A DNA stretch of 64,000 bases, taken from the NCBI RefSeq assembly GCF_000428765.1, contig NZ_AUAO01000001.1:620001-684000 (forward strand), given 5' to 3'. Source of the DNA: Brevundimonas aveniformis DSM 17977. GTDB lineage: Bacteria; Pseudomonadota; Alphaproteobacteria; Caulobacterales; Caulobacteraceae. Shown here one piece after another: positions 57,119 through 64,000 of the stretch. Numbering within the stretch: the stretch's first letter is position 1; each line of letters opens with the position of its first letter. A model generated the notes under the pieces. That model was not told where the DNA came from and did no database searches. It saw nothing but the letters and a program-made list of their open reading frames with translations. The position numbers and the translations under genes were made by a program.

Positions 57119-58225
57119 ATGCCCATCGACGTGGCCGAGGCCTATCAATCGCTGATCGACCAGGGGCGGCTCAGGCCCGACCCCAGCCAGCGCCCGGCCC
57201 TGGACGCCCTGGCCGAGGTCGAGGCGGAGATCGAGGCACGTCCGAAGATCCGGCTGTTCGGCGGCAAGCCGGTACGGGGCCTCTATCTCTGGGGCCCGCC
57301 GGGCCGCGGCAAGTCGCTGTTGATGGACCTGTTCTTCCAGACCGTCGACGAGCCGAAGAAGCGCCGTGCCCACTTCCACGCCTTCATGGCCGAGGTGCAC
57401 GCCCGGATCAAAGTCTGGCGCGCCGGCGATAAGGCGGAACGCAAGCGGGTCTTCGGCACGCACCGCGGCGACGATCCGATCGCACCCCTGGCCCGGCTGA
57501 TCGCGTCGGAGGCCCGGCTTCTGTGTTTTGACGAGCTTCAGGTCACCGACATCGCTGACGCCATGATCCTGGGCCGGTTGTTTGAGGCCTTGTTCGAGGA
57601 TGGAGTGGTGCTGGTCTGTACCTCCAACCGCCCGCCTGACGATCTCTACAAGGACGGTATCAATCGCCAGCTGTTCACCCCCTTCATTGACCTGATCAAG
57701 GAGCGCTGCCGCCTGGTGGAACTGAACGGGTCGCACGACTGGCGGCTGGAGCGGCTGCGCTCGGCCCAGGTCTGGTTCACCCCGGATCAGCGGCCGGCGT
57801 TCAACGCCCTGTGGGACGAGCTCAAGGCCCGCGCCCACGAAGCGCCGGCGACGCTCGAGGTGGCGGGGCGTCAGGTGCTGATCGCCCGCTCGGCCGGATC
57901 GATGGCGCGCGAGACCTTTGACGCCCTGTGCGACCGTCCGCTGGGTCCGTCCGACTATCTGGCGCTGGCCGCCCGCTTCGACACCCTGTTTCTGGAAGAC
58001 GTCCCTGTGCTGACGCCGGACCGGCGCGAAGCGGCGCGACGCTTCGTCACCCTGATCGACGCCCTCTACGAGGCCCACACCCGGCTGATCGTGCTGGCAG
58101 CGGCTGAACCGGACGCCCTGTATCCCAAAGGCGTCGGTGCCTTTGAGTTCGAGCGTACGGCCTCACGGCTGCACGAAATGCGGTCAAGGGACTGGCTGAA
58201 AAACAAGAGCCGCCGGCGATCCTGA
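57119..58225 (+). CDS. zapE: AFG1-like ATPase ZapE
   Basis: A 368-residue AAA ATPase; ZapE acts at the division septum in E. coli, and AFG1 is its mitochondrial homologue. Walker A is L-W-G-P-P-G-R-G-K-S-L-L-M-D and Walker B is L-L-C-F-D-E-L-Q-V-T-D-I-A-D-A-M, both diagnostic. R-A-H-F-H-A-F-M-A-E-V-H and V-C-T-S-N-R-P-P-D-D-L-Y also belong to this family. The stop codon sits in the loop of a strong hairpin (58209-58238). Confidence 0.93.
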   Translation: MPIDVAEAYQSLIDQGRLRPDPSQRPALDALAEVEAEIEARPKIRLFGGKPVRGLYLWGPPGRGKSLLMDLFFQTVDEPKKRRAHFHAFMAEVHARIKVWRAGDKAERKRVFGTHRGDDPIAPLARLIASEARLLCFDELQVTDIADAMILGRLFEALFEDGVVLVCTSNRPPDDLYKDGINRQLFTPFIDLIKERCRLVELNGSHDWRLERLRSAQVWFTPDQRPAFNALWDELKARAHEAPATLEVAGRQVLIARSAGSMARETFDALCDRPLGPSDYLALAARFDTLFLEDVPVLTPDRREAARRFVTLIDALYEAHTRLIVLAAAEPDALYPKGVGAFEFERTASRLHEMRSRDWLKNKSRRRS

Positions 58226-58238
58226 GATCACCGGCGGC
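58209..58238 (+). terminator. Hairpin spanning the zapE stop codon
   Basis: GCCGCCGG-C-GAT (58209-58220) pairs with ATC-A-CCGGCGGC (58227-58238), with one mismatch and a 6-nt loop containing the start of the zapE stop region. No T run follows. It may stabilise or terminate the mRNA. The 177-bp gap to the convergent AI-2E gene shows nothing else I can name. Confidence 0.4.
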
Positions 58239-58402
58239 CCGGACGGGGGTCCGAACCGACAAGGGGGCGGTCCGGGTCGTCAATGGGCGACTGGATCGGG
58301 GGGACGGGTCCAGATCGCCTGGCCGGCGGCTCCAGGGGAGGGGGAGTGAGCCGCCGTGTGGCCTAGATGTAGGAAGCCCTCAGTCGGATGTAAGAGGGGT
58401 CA

Positions 58403-59596
58403 TCACGAAAACTTGATCGGAGAGGCCAGCTTTCGTCGCGCCTTGGCCTCGGCAATCAATTTTCGCTGCTCGGGCGGGACCGGATAGGGGTCGCCGTCTC
58501 CCGACAGAAGCACGGCAATCCAGCGCGTCCCGGCAAACTGTGCCGTGATAGCCAGCACCATCACCGCAATCGGCGTCGACAGAAAGGCTCCGGGGATGCC
58601 CCACAATGCGCTCCACAGGGCCAGGAACAGCATCACCGTGATCGGATCGATATTCTGATTGTCGCCCTGCATACGCGGCTGGATGTAGTTGCCTGACACC
58701 TGAAGAATGAGCTGGAGGCCGGCGAACAAGACAATCGCCTGCCAATAGGTATCAAACTGAACCAGAGCATAGAGCGGCGGGCCGACGGCCGCGATTGCGC
58801 CACCTACAACCGGAATGTAGCCGACCAACAGGATCAGAAAGGCCCAAAACAACGGGTTCTCCAGACCGACGGCAACCATGATGAGCCACGCGGTCGCCGA
58901 AATCATCAGACCTGTCACGGTCTGGACCATCAGATAGCCCTCAACCCCGCCACGTACCCGCTCGAAGACCTGAGTGGCCCGATAGCGTTCCCGCTTGAGC
59001 GGAAACAGGGCGACGACCTTCTTTATGAAGCTGCGCTTCGACGCCATCATGAAGCCGAGATAGACGAGGGTGAAGAAGGCCGCGCTGAACACGGACTGTG
59101 TCGTCAACGCCGCCCTGGCCGCATAGCCCGTCAGATCCATCCCCGCGACAAGGTCGCGCAGAGCCGGCGGCGTCTGGATTCCGAACAGGCCCGCCACATC
59201 GGCAATGATCTGGTCCAGACGCTCGCCGATCCCTTGGCCCTGGGCGACGATCCCGGACAGACCGTCGACAATCACCCAGATCGAGCCGAACAGGCTGAGA
59301 AAAACCAGGATGGCCGAAACCCAGCCAACCGCCCGCTTGGGTACAGGCAAGCGGCTCGCCACCCATCGGGTCAGACCCTCGATCATGATCAGAAGGAAAA
59401 CCGCCATGGCCAGCGGCACCACAATGCTGCGCATGAAGTAGAGGGCCGCCCCAACCAGAATGACCGCCACCAGCGCTACGGAGTTGCGAACCACGGTGGA
59501 GCCCTCTGTGGACTGAGCCGCCGCCGGAGGAGCCGCCTCGGGCTCGGGGGTAGGGGCGCGTTTTCCCCGGTTCAATTGCGGAAGTTTGATCGCCAT
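58403..59596 (-). CDS. AI-2E/PerM family transporter
   Basis: A 397-residue membrane protein with about seven helices in the PerM/TqsA (AI-2E) layout. Family phrases include I-V-V-P-L-A-M-A-V-F-L near helix 2, L-L-V-G-Y-I-P-V-V-G-G-A-I-A-A-V-G-P and V-S-G-N-Y-I-Q-P-R-M-Q-G, then W-G-I-P-G-A-F-L-S-T-P-I-A-V-M. Some members export autoinducer-2, others are Na+/H+ antiporters; no function is claimed. The ATG at 59594-59596 (M-A-I-K-L-P-Q-L) is chosen. A Pro/Ala-rich segment precedes the first helix. Confidence 0.9.
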   Translation of the reverse strand: MAIKLPQLNRGKRAPTPEPEAAPPAAAQSTEGSTVVRNSVALVAVILVGAALYFMRSIVVPLAMAVFLLIMIEGLTRWVASRLPVPKRAVGWVSAILVFLSLFGSIWVIVDGLSGIVAQGQGIGERLDQIIADVAGLFGIQTPPALRDLVAGMDLTGYAARAALTTQSVFSAAFFTLVYLGFMMASKRSFIKKVVALFPLKRERYRATQVFERVRGGVEGYLMVQTVTGLMISATAWLIMVAVGLENPLFWAFLILLVGYIPVVGGAIAAVGPPLYALVQFDTYWQAIVLFAGLQLILQVSGNYIQPRMQGDNQNIDPITVMLFLALWSALWGIPGAFLSTPIAVMVLAITAQFAGTRWIAVLLSGDGDPYPVPPEQRKLIAEAKARRKLASPIKFS

Positions 59597-59696
59597 GGGC
59601 GGAGCATTGGCCGCGACGCGCCTTGCGGTCAATCTCGCTGGTTTCTGACCCAGTGGCGCGCTAGGTCTGCTTCAACGACTGTGGAGACCAGCGGAC

Positions 59697-61229
59697 ATGA
59701 GCGATACGGACGGCGACGGCGTCTATCTCGGACAATCGACCAAGGCCGAGACCCTGTTGTTTCGGAGGGCCAACCGGCACGGCGTTGTCGCCGGAGCCAC
59801 CGGCACCGGCAAGACCGTCACTCTGCAGATCATGGCGCAGGGTTTCTCCGACGCCGGAATCCCGGTCTTTGCCGCCGATGTGAAGGGGGACCTGTCCGGG
59901 ATCAGCCAGATAGGCACGCCGAACGAGAAACTTCTGGCCCGCGCCGAGCAGATCGGCCTGGATCTCGTGCCGGAGGCCGGGCCGACCATCTTCTGGGACC
60001 TGTTTGGCCGCAAGGGTCATCCGATCCGCACCACCATGTCGGAAGTCGGCCCGCTGTTGCTGGCTCGGATGCTCGAACTCAACGACGTTCAGGAAGCGGT
60101 CCTGTCGGTGACCTTCCGTGTTGCCGACGACGAAGGACTGCTTTTGCTCGACATCGAAGACCTGCGCGCGGTTCTGGCCCATGTGGCCGAAAACGCTGAG
60201 GAAATCGGCAAGCGATACGGCCATGTCGCGCCGGCGACGGTGGCGGCGATCCAACGCGCCCTATTGCAGGTCGAAGATCAGGGGGGGGCCGGCTTCTTCG
60301 GGGAGCCTGCGCTCCAGCTTTCGGACCTGATGCGAACCTCGACCGATGGGCGAGGTATGATCTCGGTTCTGGATGCCACAACCCTGGTCAACAGCCCGCG
60401 GCTCTATTCCACCTTCCTGCTGTGGCTGATGTCGGAACTGTTCGAACAGCTCCCCGAGGTCGGCGACCCGGACAAGCCCAAGCTGGTCTTCTTCTTCGAC
60501 GAAGCCCATCTGCTGTTCCGGGACACCCCCAAGGCCTTGATGGAAAAGGTGGAACAGGTTGTGCGCCTGATCCGCTCCAAGGGCGTCGGCATCTATTTCG
60601 TCACCCAGAATCCTGCCGACATTCCCGATTCCGTCCTGGCTCAGCTCGGCAACCGTATCCAGCACGCGCTGCGGGCCTATACGCCGTCTGAGCAGAGAGG
60701 TCTTAAGGCCGCCTCCGAGAGCTTCCGCCCCAATCCCGATTTCGACACCGCCACGGCCATCCAGGAACTCGGTGTCGGTGAGGCTCTGGTGTCGACCCTT
60801 GACGAGAAGGGTGCCCCAACCGTCGTCCAGAAGACGTTGATCCGGCCCCCGTCCTCACGCCTCGGACCGGCAACGGACACCGAACGGGCCGCCGTCATGG
60901 CCGCCAGTCCGGTCAAGGGCCTCTATGACACCCCGGCTAACCGCGAATCCGCCCACGAGCTCCTGCAAAAGCGCGCGAATGAGGCTGTTGCCGCCGCCGA
61001 GGCTGCCGAGGCCGAAGAAGCCCGCCGGCAAGAGCGCGACGCCCCAGCCCCCGGCCGCGCCCGACCACCCTCATCCGGCGCTCCGCGCACCCGCACGCCT
61101 GCCGCACCGCGTCGCTCCAACCGCCAATCAACAGCCGAGGCCTTCGGAAAATCCGTCGCCCGCTCGATCGGCTCCCAGGTTGGCCGCGCCCTGGTACGCG
61201 GAATCCTGGGCAGTCTGACCCGGCGCTAG
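59697..61229 (+). CDS. HerA-like (DUF853) ATPase
   Basis: A 510-residue ATPase of the YjgR/DUF853 group in the HerA-FtsK superfamily. Walker A is V-A-G-A-T-G-T-G-K-T-V-T-L-Q, Walker B L-V-F-F-F-D-E-A-H-L-L-F, and I-Y-F-V-T-Q-N-P-A-D-I-P-D-S-V-L is the conserved sensor region. The last 100 residues are low complexity with A, E, R and P, ending V-G-R-A-L-V-R-G-I-L-G-S. No NurA-like nuclease is adjacent, so a repair role is unsupported. Its stop overlaps that of mltA in a CTAG. Confidence 0.92.
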   Translation: MSDTDGDGVYLGQSTKAETLLFRRANRHGVVAGATGTGKTVTLQIMAQGFSDAGIPVFAADVKGDLSGISQIGTPNEKLLARAEQIGLDLVPEAGPTIFWDLFGRKGHPIRTTMSEVGPLLLARMLELNDVQEAVLSVTFRVADDEGLLLLDIEDLRAVLAHVAENAEEIGKRYGHVAPATVAAIQRALLQVEDQGGAGFFGEPALQLSDLMRTSTDGRGMISVLDATTLVNSPRLYSTFLLWLMSELFEQLPEVGDPDKPKLVFFFDEAHLLFRDTPKALMEKVEQVVRLIRSKGVGIYFVTQNPADIPDSVLAQLGNRIQHALRAYTPSEQRGLKAASESFRPNPDFDTATAIQELGVGEALVSTLDEKGAPTVVQKTLIRPPSSRLGPATDTERAAVMAASPVKGLYDTPANRESAHELLQKRANEAVAAAEAAEAEEARRQERDAPAPGRARPPSSGAPRTRTPAAPRRSNRQSTAEAFGKSVARSIGSQVGRALVRGILGSLTRR

Positions 61230-62311
61230 TTTCGCGGCGTCAGACGCCACATCCGCAACGGATGGCGGACCCGACCGGCTTGCTGGCCGGCTGCGTCACC
61301 GCGCCCGACGTAGAAATCGGCGCGGACGGCCCCGCGAATGGCTCCACCGGTGTCCAGTGCTGTCACCAGACCACGATAGCCTCGGTCAGCCCCCACAAGA
61401 TTTCCCTGGGGAGCGTCGATAAAGATCAGGTCGCCATAGGACCAATAGGCCGGGTCAACCGCAACCGACCGACCGGCGATCAGGGGCACACCCGCGGCTC
61501 CCGTCGGGCCTCGCCCATCGTCATCCTCGAGCCGGAAAAAGACATAGCGAGGGTTGAGATTCATGATCTCGGTCGCCTCGACCCCTCGATGCGAGGCCAG
61601 CCAGGCACGGATCGCTTCCCCCGAAGTCCCATTCGCCGGCAAGAGGCCTCGCTCGGCCATAGGCCTGGCGATCCCGACAAAGGTCTGGCCATTGTGGGCG
61701 GCATAGGCAGCCCGCGCCGTCCGCCCGTCCTCGAACGTCAGATAGCCCGACCCCTGAATCTGCATGAAAAACAGATCTTCCGGTCGCATCCAGGCAATCG
61801 GGGCAGCGTCTGTCTCGTCAATTTCGGCTCGAGCCGGATAGGGGACCAGACGCCCGTCGCCGAGCCGCTGCTGAACCGTATTGCCGTCCGCCACCAGATC
61901 CAGCGGACGCGCCAGAACCGGCGCGCTGAAGGCGTCGGTCCGGTACGAACGAGCGGCGTACTCAGGCGCAAAATAGGCGGTGAGGAGGCCGTCCTGGTCC
62001 CCTCGCTCAACGACGAACCAGGTTTCCAGAAACTGACGGGCCGCCCCTGCGTGGCCCGCGGGCAGAACCCGAGCGGCCTGGCAGGCGGCGGCGTATCTCT
62101 GGTCGCGGGCCACATGACAGACCTCCGCCCAGGCCTCGACGGCCGCCAGATGGTCTTGCTGATCCCACCCCGGCAGGCTGGCCGGGCCAACCCCTGAACC
62201 CGACGCGGGTGAAGGTGGAGGCGGGGTCGGGTTGATCGGACCCGGCGCAGGAGCCGGCGTTGCACAAGCGGCCAGGCTGAGCGCGCCAGCCAGGGCCATC
62301 AGACGTCTCAC
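61226..62311 (-). CDS. mltA: Membrane-bound lytic murein transglycosylase A
   Basis: A 361-residue lipoprotein (lipobox L-A-A-C after M-R-R-L-M-A-L-A-G-A) that cuts peptidoglycan glycan strands to anhydro-muropeptides. MltA-domain phrases include L-L-T-A-Y-F-A-P-E, F-F-M-Q-I-Q-G-S-G-Y-L and the 3D-like C-terminus A-L-D-T-G-G-A-I-R-G with the catalytic aspartate. A proline-rich linker follows the lipobox. The ATG overlaps the timA stop by 4 bp, and the pair is a common one in alphaproteobacteria. Confidence 0.93.
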   Translation of the reverse strand: MRRLMALAGALSLAACATPAPAPGPINPTPPPPSPASGSGVGPASLPGWDQQDHLAAVEAWAEVCHVARDQRYAAACQAARVLPAGHAGAARQFLETWFVVERGDQDGLLTAYFAPEYAARSYRTDAFSAPVLARPLDLVADGNTVQQRLGDGRLVPYPARAEIDETDAAPIAWMRPEDLFFMQIQGSGYLTFEDGRTARAAYAAHNGQTFVGIARPMAERGLLPANGTSGEAIRAWLASHRGVEATEIMNLNPRYVFFRLEDDDGRGPTGAAGVPLIAGRSVAVDPAYWSYGDLIFIDAPQGNLVGADRGYRGLVTALDTGGAIRGAVRADFYVGRGDAAGQQAGRVRHPLRMWRLTPRN

Positions 62312-62937
62312 GCGCGGGCCTCCTCCACGCGGGCCAGGACCCAGTTCGGGTCACCCGACCCGATGCGGCGCTCGAACGTCCACAGCTCCGCCGTCCGGCG
62401 CTCTTCCGTCGTCGACACGCCTTCGTGGGTGATCTCGCTCTTCATCTCCGCAAGGAACCGCACACGCGCGCGCGCCAGATCTCCGTGAACCTCGGCATGG
62501 TCGAGATCCGCGCGCGGCGGATGGGGAAGCTCAACCACCTCTGTCGTGCCGGAGGATTCGCGACGCGTGATCCCTTCTTCGAAGGAGGTCATCACGGGGC
62601 CCGCCAGCAGCGGCTTCAAGGTTTCTCGGTCCCCGGCAGCATAGGCCCGAACAATGGTTTCATAGGCCTGACGTGCGCCATCCAGAAAACGAGCCGGGTC
62701 AAAGCCCGGATCGCGGCTACGAAGCTGCGCCGCCCCTTCGGCGGCGGCGGGATCCATCGCGACGCCCCAATCGGGTCGGCTGGTCTCTGCCTGGACCTCG
62801 TTTCCGGGGGGTGCGGCCACTGCGGGCCGGTCCTCGGGTTGGCGACCGACTTTCTTGCCGAGCACATTATAGAGCAGCACCAGCAGCACTGCGGCCACGG
62901 CTGCGAAGACAATCATCTGGATAAGGGCAGGATCCAA
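62308..62937 (-). CDS. Tim44/TimA family protein
   Basis: A 209-residue protein with one N-terminal membrane helix (I-Q-M-I-V-F-A-A-V-A-A-V-L-L-V-L-L-Y) and the phrase N-V-L-G-K-K-V-G. A Tim44-like domain follows with F-L-D-G-A-R-Q-A-Y-E-T-I-V-R-A-Y and a cystatin-like beta-sheet end. In alphaproteobacteria TimA is related to mitochondrial Tim44 and probably anchors at the inner membrane. I chose TTG 62937 (reads L-D-P-A-L-I-Q), 9 bp after AAGGAA at 62947-62952. An ATG at 62916 is the fallback; the far start at 63093 is rejected. Confidence 0.87.
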   Translation of the reverse strand: MDPALIQMIVFAAVAAVLLVLLYNVLGKKVGRQPEDRPAVAAPPGNEVQAETSRPDWGVAMDPAAAEGAAQLRSRDPGFDPARFLDGARQAYETIVRAYAAGDRETLKPLLAGPVMTSFEEGITRRESSGTTEVVELPHPPRADLDHAEVHGDLARARVRFLAEMKSEITHEGVSTTEERRTAELWTFERRIGSGDPNWVLARVEEARA

Positions 62938-63081
62938 CAGACAGAGTTCCTTTGATACACAGCCTATCGAGTAAGCATCCGCATGCCGTTTCGCAAGGTA
63001 CGGCGCGGTCGCAACATTGCGCGCACCGCCCGCACATGATAGGCGCCGCCGCCTTAGTTTCCCTTCTGCCAGAGGCTCGCC

Positions 63082-63600
63082 ATGACCGATCAACCGCCCG
63101 CTGACACCGGCGCTACGCCCGAAGGCCCGCCGCAGGGCACCCCGATGGGTCCGCAGATGCGCGTCCTGGTCCAGTATGTTCGCGACCTGTCGTTCGAGAA
63201 CCCGCGCGCGCCGGATTCCCTAAGGATCGACGGTAAGCCGGCAATCGACATGGCCGTCGAGATGAACGCCCGCGGTCGTCGTGACGACCTCTACGAGGTT
63301 GAGCTCAAGCTGTCCGTTGGGGCCACGGTCGAGAACCAGCCGATGTTCCAGATCGAACTGGTCTATGGCGGCGTATTCCAGATCGCCGGCGTGGCCGAAG
63401 CCGATATGGAGCCGTTCCTGCTGATCGAATGCCCGCGCTATCTGTTCCCGTTCGCGCGTGAGATCATTTCGCGCGCCTCGGCAGACGGTGGCTTCTATCC
63501 GCCGTTCCAGCTCGATCCGCTGGATTTCGCCGGCATCTACAATGCCCGCAAGGCCCAGGCCGCCCAGCTGGATCAGACGACTCCCGCCGGCGAAGCCTAG
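63082..63600 (+). CDS. secB: Protein-export chaperone SecB
   Basis: A 172-residue tetrameric chaperone delivering unfolded precursors to SecA. Its core includes [25 protein letters not shown] and [15 protein letters not shown], followed by [13 protein letters not shown]. The first 20 residues are a Pro/Gly-rich extension usual for this group. The stop overlaps that of dnaQ in a CTAG. timA and mltA lie divergent upstream. Confidence 0.96.
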   Translation: MTDQPPADTGATPEGPPQGTPMGPQMRVLVQYVRDLSFENPRAPDSLRIDGKPAIDMAVEMNARGRRDDLYEVELKLSVGATVENQPMFQIELVYGGVFQIAGVAEADMEPFLLIECPRYLFPFAREIISRASADGGFYPPFQLDPLDFAGIYNARKAQAAQLDQTTPAGEA

Positions 63601-64000
63601 TCGGCCAGGCCCGGCTCCAGCCGCGTCCACAAGCTGAGGTCCGATAGCGTCGCCCTGAGAAAGGCGGCGTGACGGGCGCGCTCGTCCTCGGTTGAAGCCG
63701 GGCCGAGGGGTCTGGGCCGTTCACCGTAGGTCGATTGGCCAACCGTCTCGCGGACCTGACCGGACGCCGGGGCCGAAAGGTCCAGAACCCGCTCGCGCCC
63801 CCCTCTCAGCTCCAGATAGACTGACGCCAGCAACCGGGCGTCGATCAAGGCCCCGTGCAGGGTCCGTTCGGTTAGAGAAACCTTGAACCGCTTGCACAGG
63901 GCATCGAGCGAGTTCGACATCCCCGGAAAGCGTTTCTGCGCCAACTGCAACGTATCGACCCACTGAGCGTCATCAATCACGGCGCGGCCGGCCGTCTCCA
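63597..64000 (-). CDS. dnaQ: DNA polymerase III epsilon subunit (N-terminus missing)
   Basis: The C-terminal 133 residues of the proofreading exonuclease are visible, reading in from the window edge. [17 protein letters not shown] is followed by [19 protein letters not shown]. The ExoIII motif [19 protein letters not shown] contains the catalytic His and Asp. The open frame continues past 64000, so the GTG at 63980 is internal. Convergent with secB; the secB-dnaQ neighbourhood matches the origin-proximal region I recall from Caulobacter. Confidence 0.92.
   Translation of the reverse strand, partial: ETAGRAVIDDAQWVDTLQLAQKRFPGMSNSLDALCKRFKVSLTERTLHGALIDARLLASVYLELRGGRERVLDLSAPASGQVRETVGQSTYGERPRPLGPASTEDERARHAAFLRATLSDLSLWTRLEPGLAD

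Noticed and set aside
57002..58078. N-terminal extension of the asd frame opposite zapE.
   Set aside because: The normal asd start with a ribosome-binding site is at 57001, and zapE on the other strand has clear Walker motifs.

Overview
The window is a high-G+C alphaproteobacterial chromosome segment. Several things point to the order Caulobacterales, most likely Brevundimonas or a close relative: an NtrZ-type periplasmic protein, the flgB-flgC-fliE block facing fliO-fliP, GANTC-containing sites of the CcrM type, a perfect Caulobacter-type parS, and a gene order (metK...nusA-infB-rbfA-truB-rpsO-pnp, mnmE-mnmG-rsmG-parA-parB, secB-dnaQ) that I recall as replication-origin-proximal in Caulobacter. 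The genus is an inference from protein and synteny memory; no database search was possible.

Layout. 1-5 kb: DUF72 protein (cut by the window start), CPBP protease, GFA enzyme, glutamate-cysteine ligase and RsmE. 4-6.4 kb: divergent flagellar genes fliO-fliP and flgB-flgC-fliE. 6.4-16 kb: mixed metabolism and repair (2OG oxygenase, folE, ribF, MaoC, HAD phosphatase, ada, acyltransferase, CHAP hydrolase, corA, alpha/beta hydrolase, NDUFA9-like SDR). 16.1-18.9 kb: tRNA-Leu(CAG), short RNase D and lptC-lptA-lptB. 19-29.6 kb: hrcA-grpE, rph, miaB-phoH-ybeY-lnt-XRE regulator, metK, trmB-cyclase, DUF1993. 29.7-41.4 kb: the translation/RNA operon rimP-nusA-ylxR-infB, two exported proteins, rbfA-truB-rpsO and pnp. 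41.4-47.3 kb: the partition region, with two parS sites, DUF6489, mnmE, mnmG, rsmG, parA and parB. 47.3-64 kb: holA-lptE-leuS-DUF3576, ntrZ, an unrecognised protein, a serine hydrolase, rarD, asd, zapE, an AI-2E-type exporter, a HerA-like ATPase, mltA, timA, secB and dnaQ (cut by the window end).

How the genes work together. Most genes are core housekeeping. Three envelope groups recur: lipopolysaccharide transport (lptCAB at 17-19 kb, lptE at 48 kb), lipoprotein maturation (lnt) and peptidoglycan turnover (mltA). Ribosome biogenesis and tRNA/rRNA modification are heavily represented (rsmE, rph, miaB, ybeY, trmB, rimP, rbfA, truB, mnmE, mnmG, rsmG). The parABS locus is complete, with ParA, ParB and two ParB-binding palindromes bracketing DUF6489-mnmE.

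I see no CRISPR array, insertion sequence, prophage, toxin-antitoxin pair or obvious defence island, and nothing I would call a new multi-gene system. The most interesting signals are regulatory: a perfect 20-bp palindrome before metK, two look-alike intrinsic terminators inside the nusA-infB operon, the parS pair, a 10-bp-arm inverted repeat between the flagellar operons, and six convergent gene pairs whose stop codons interlock. G+C content and coding density were judged by eye, and start codons are choices argued from spacing, ribosome-binding sites and family length.
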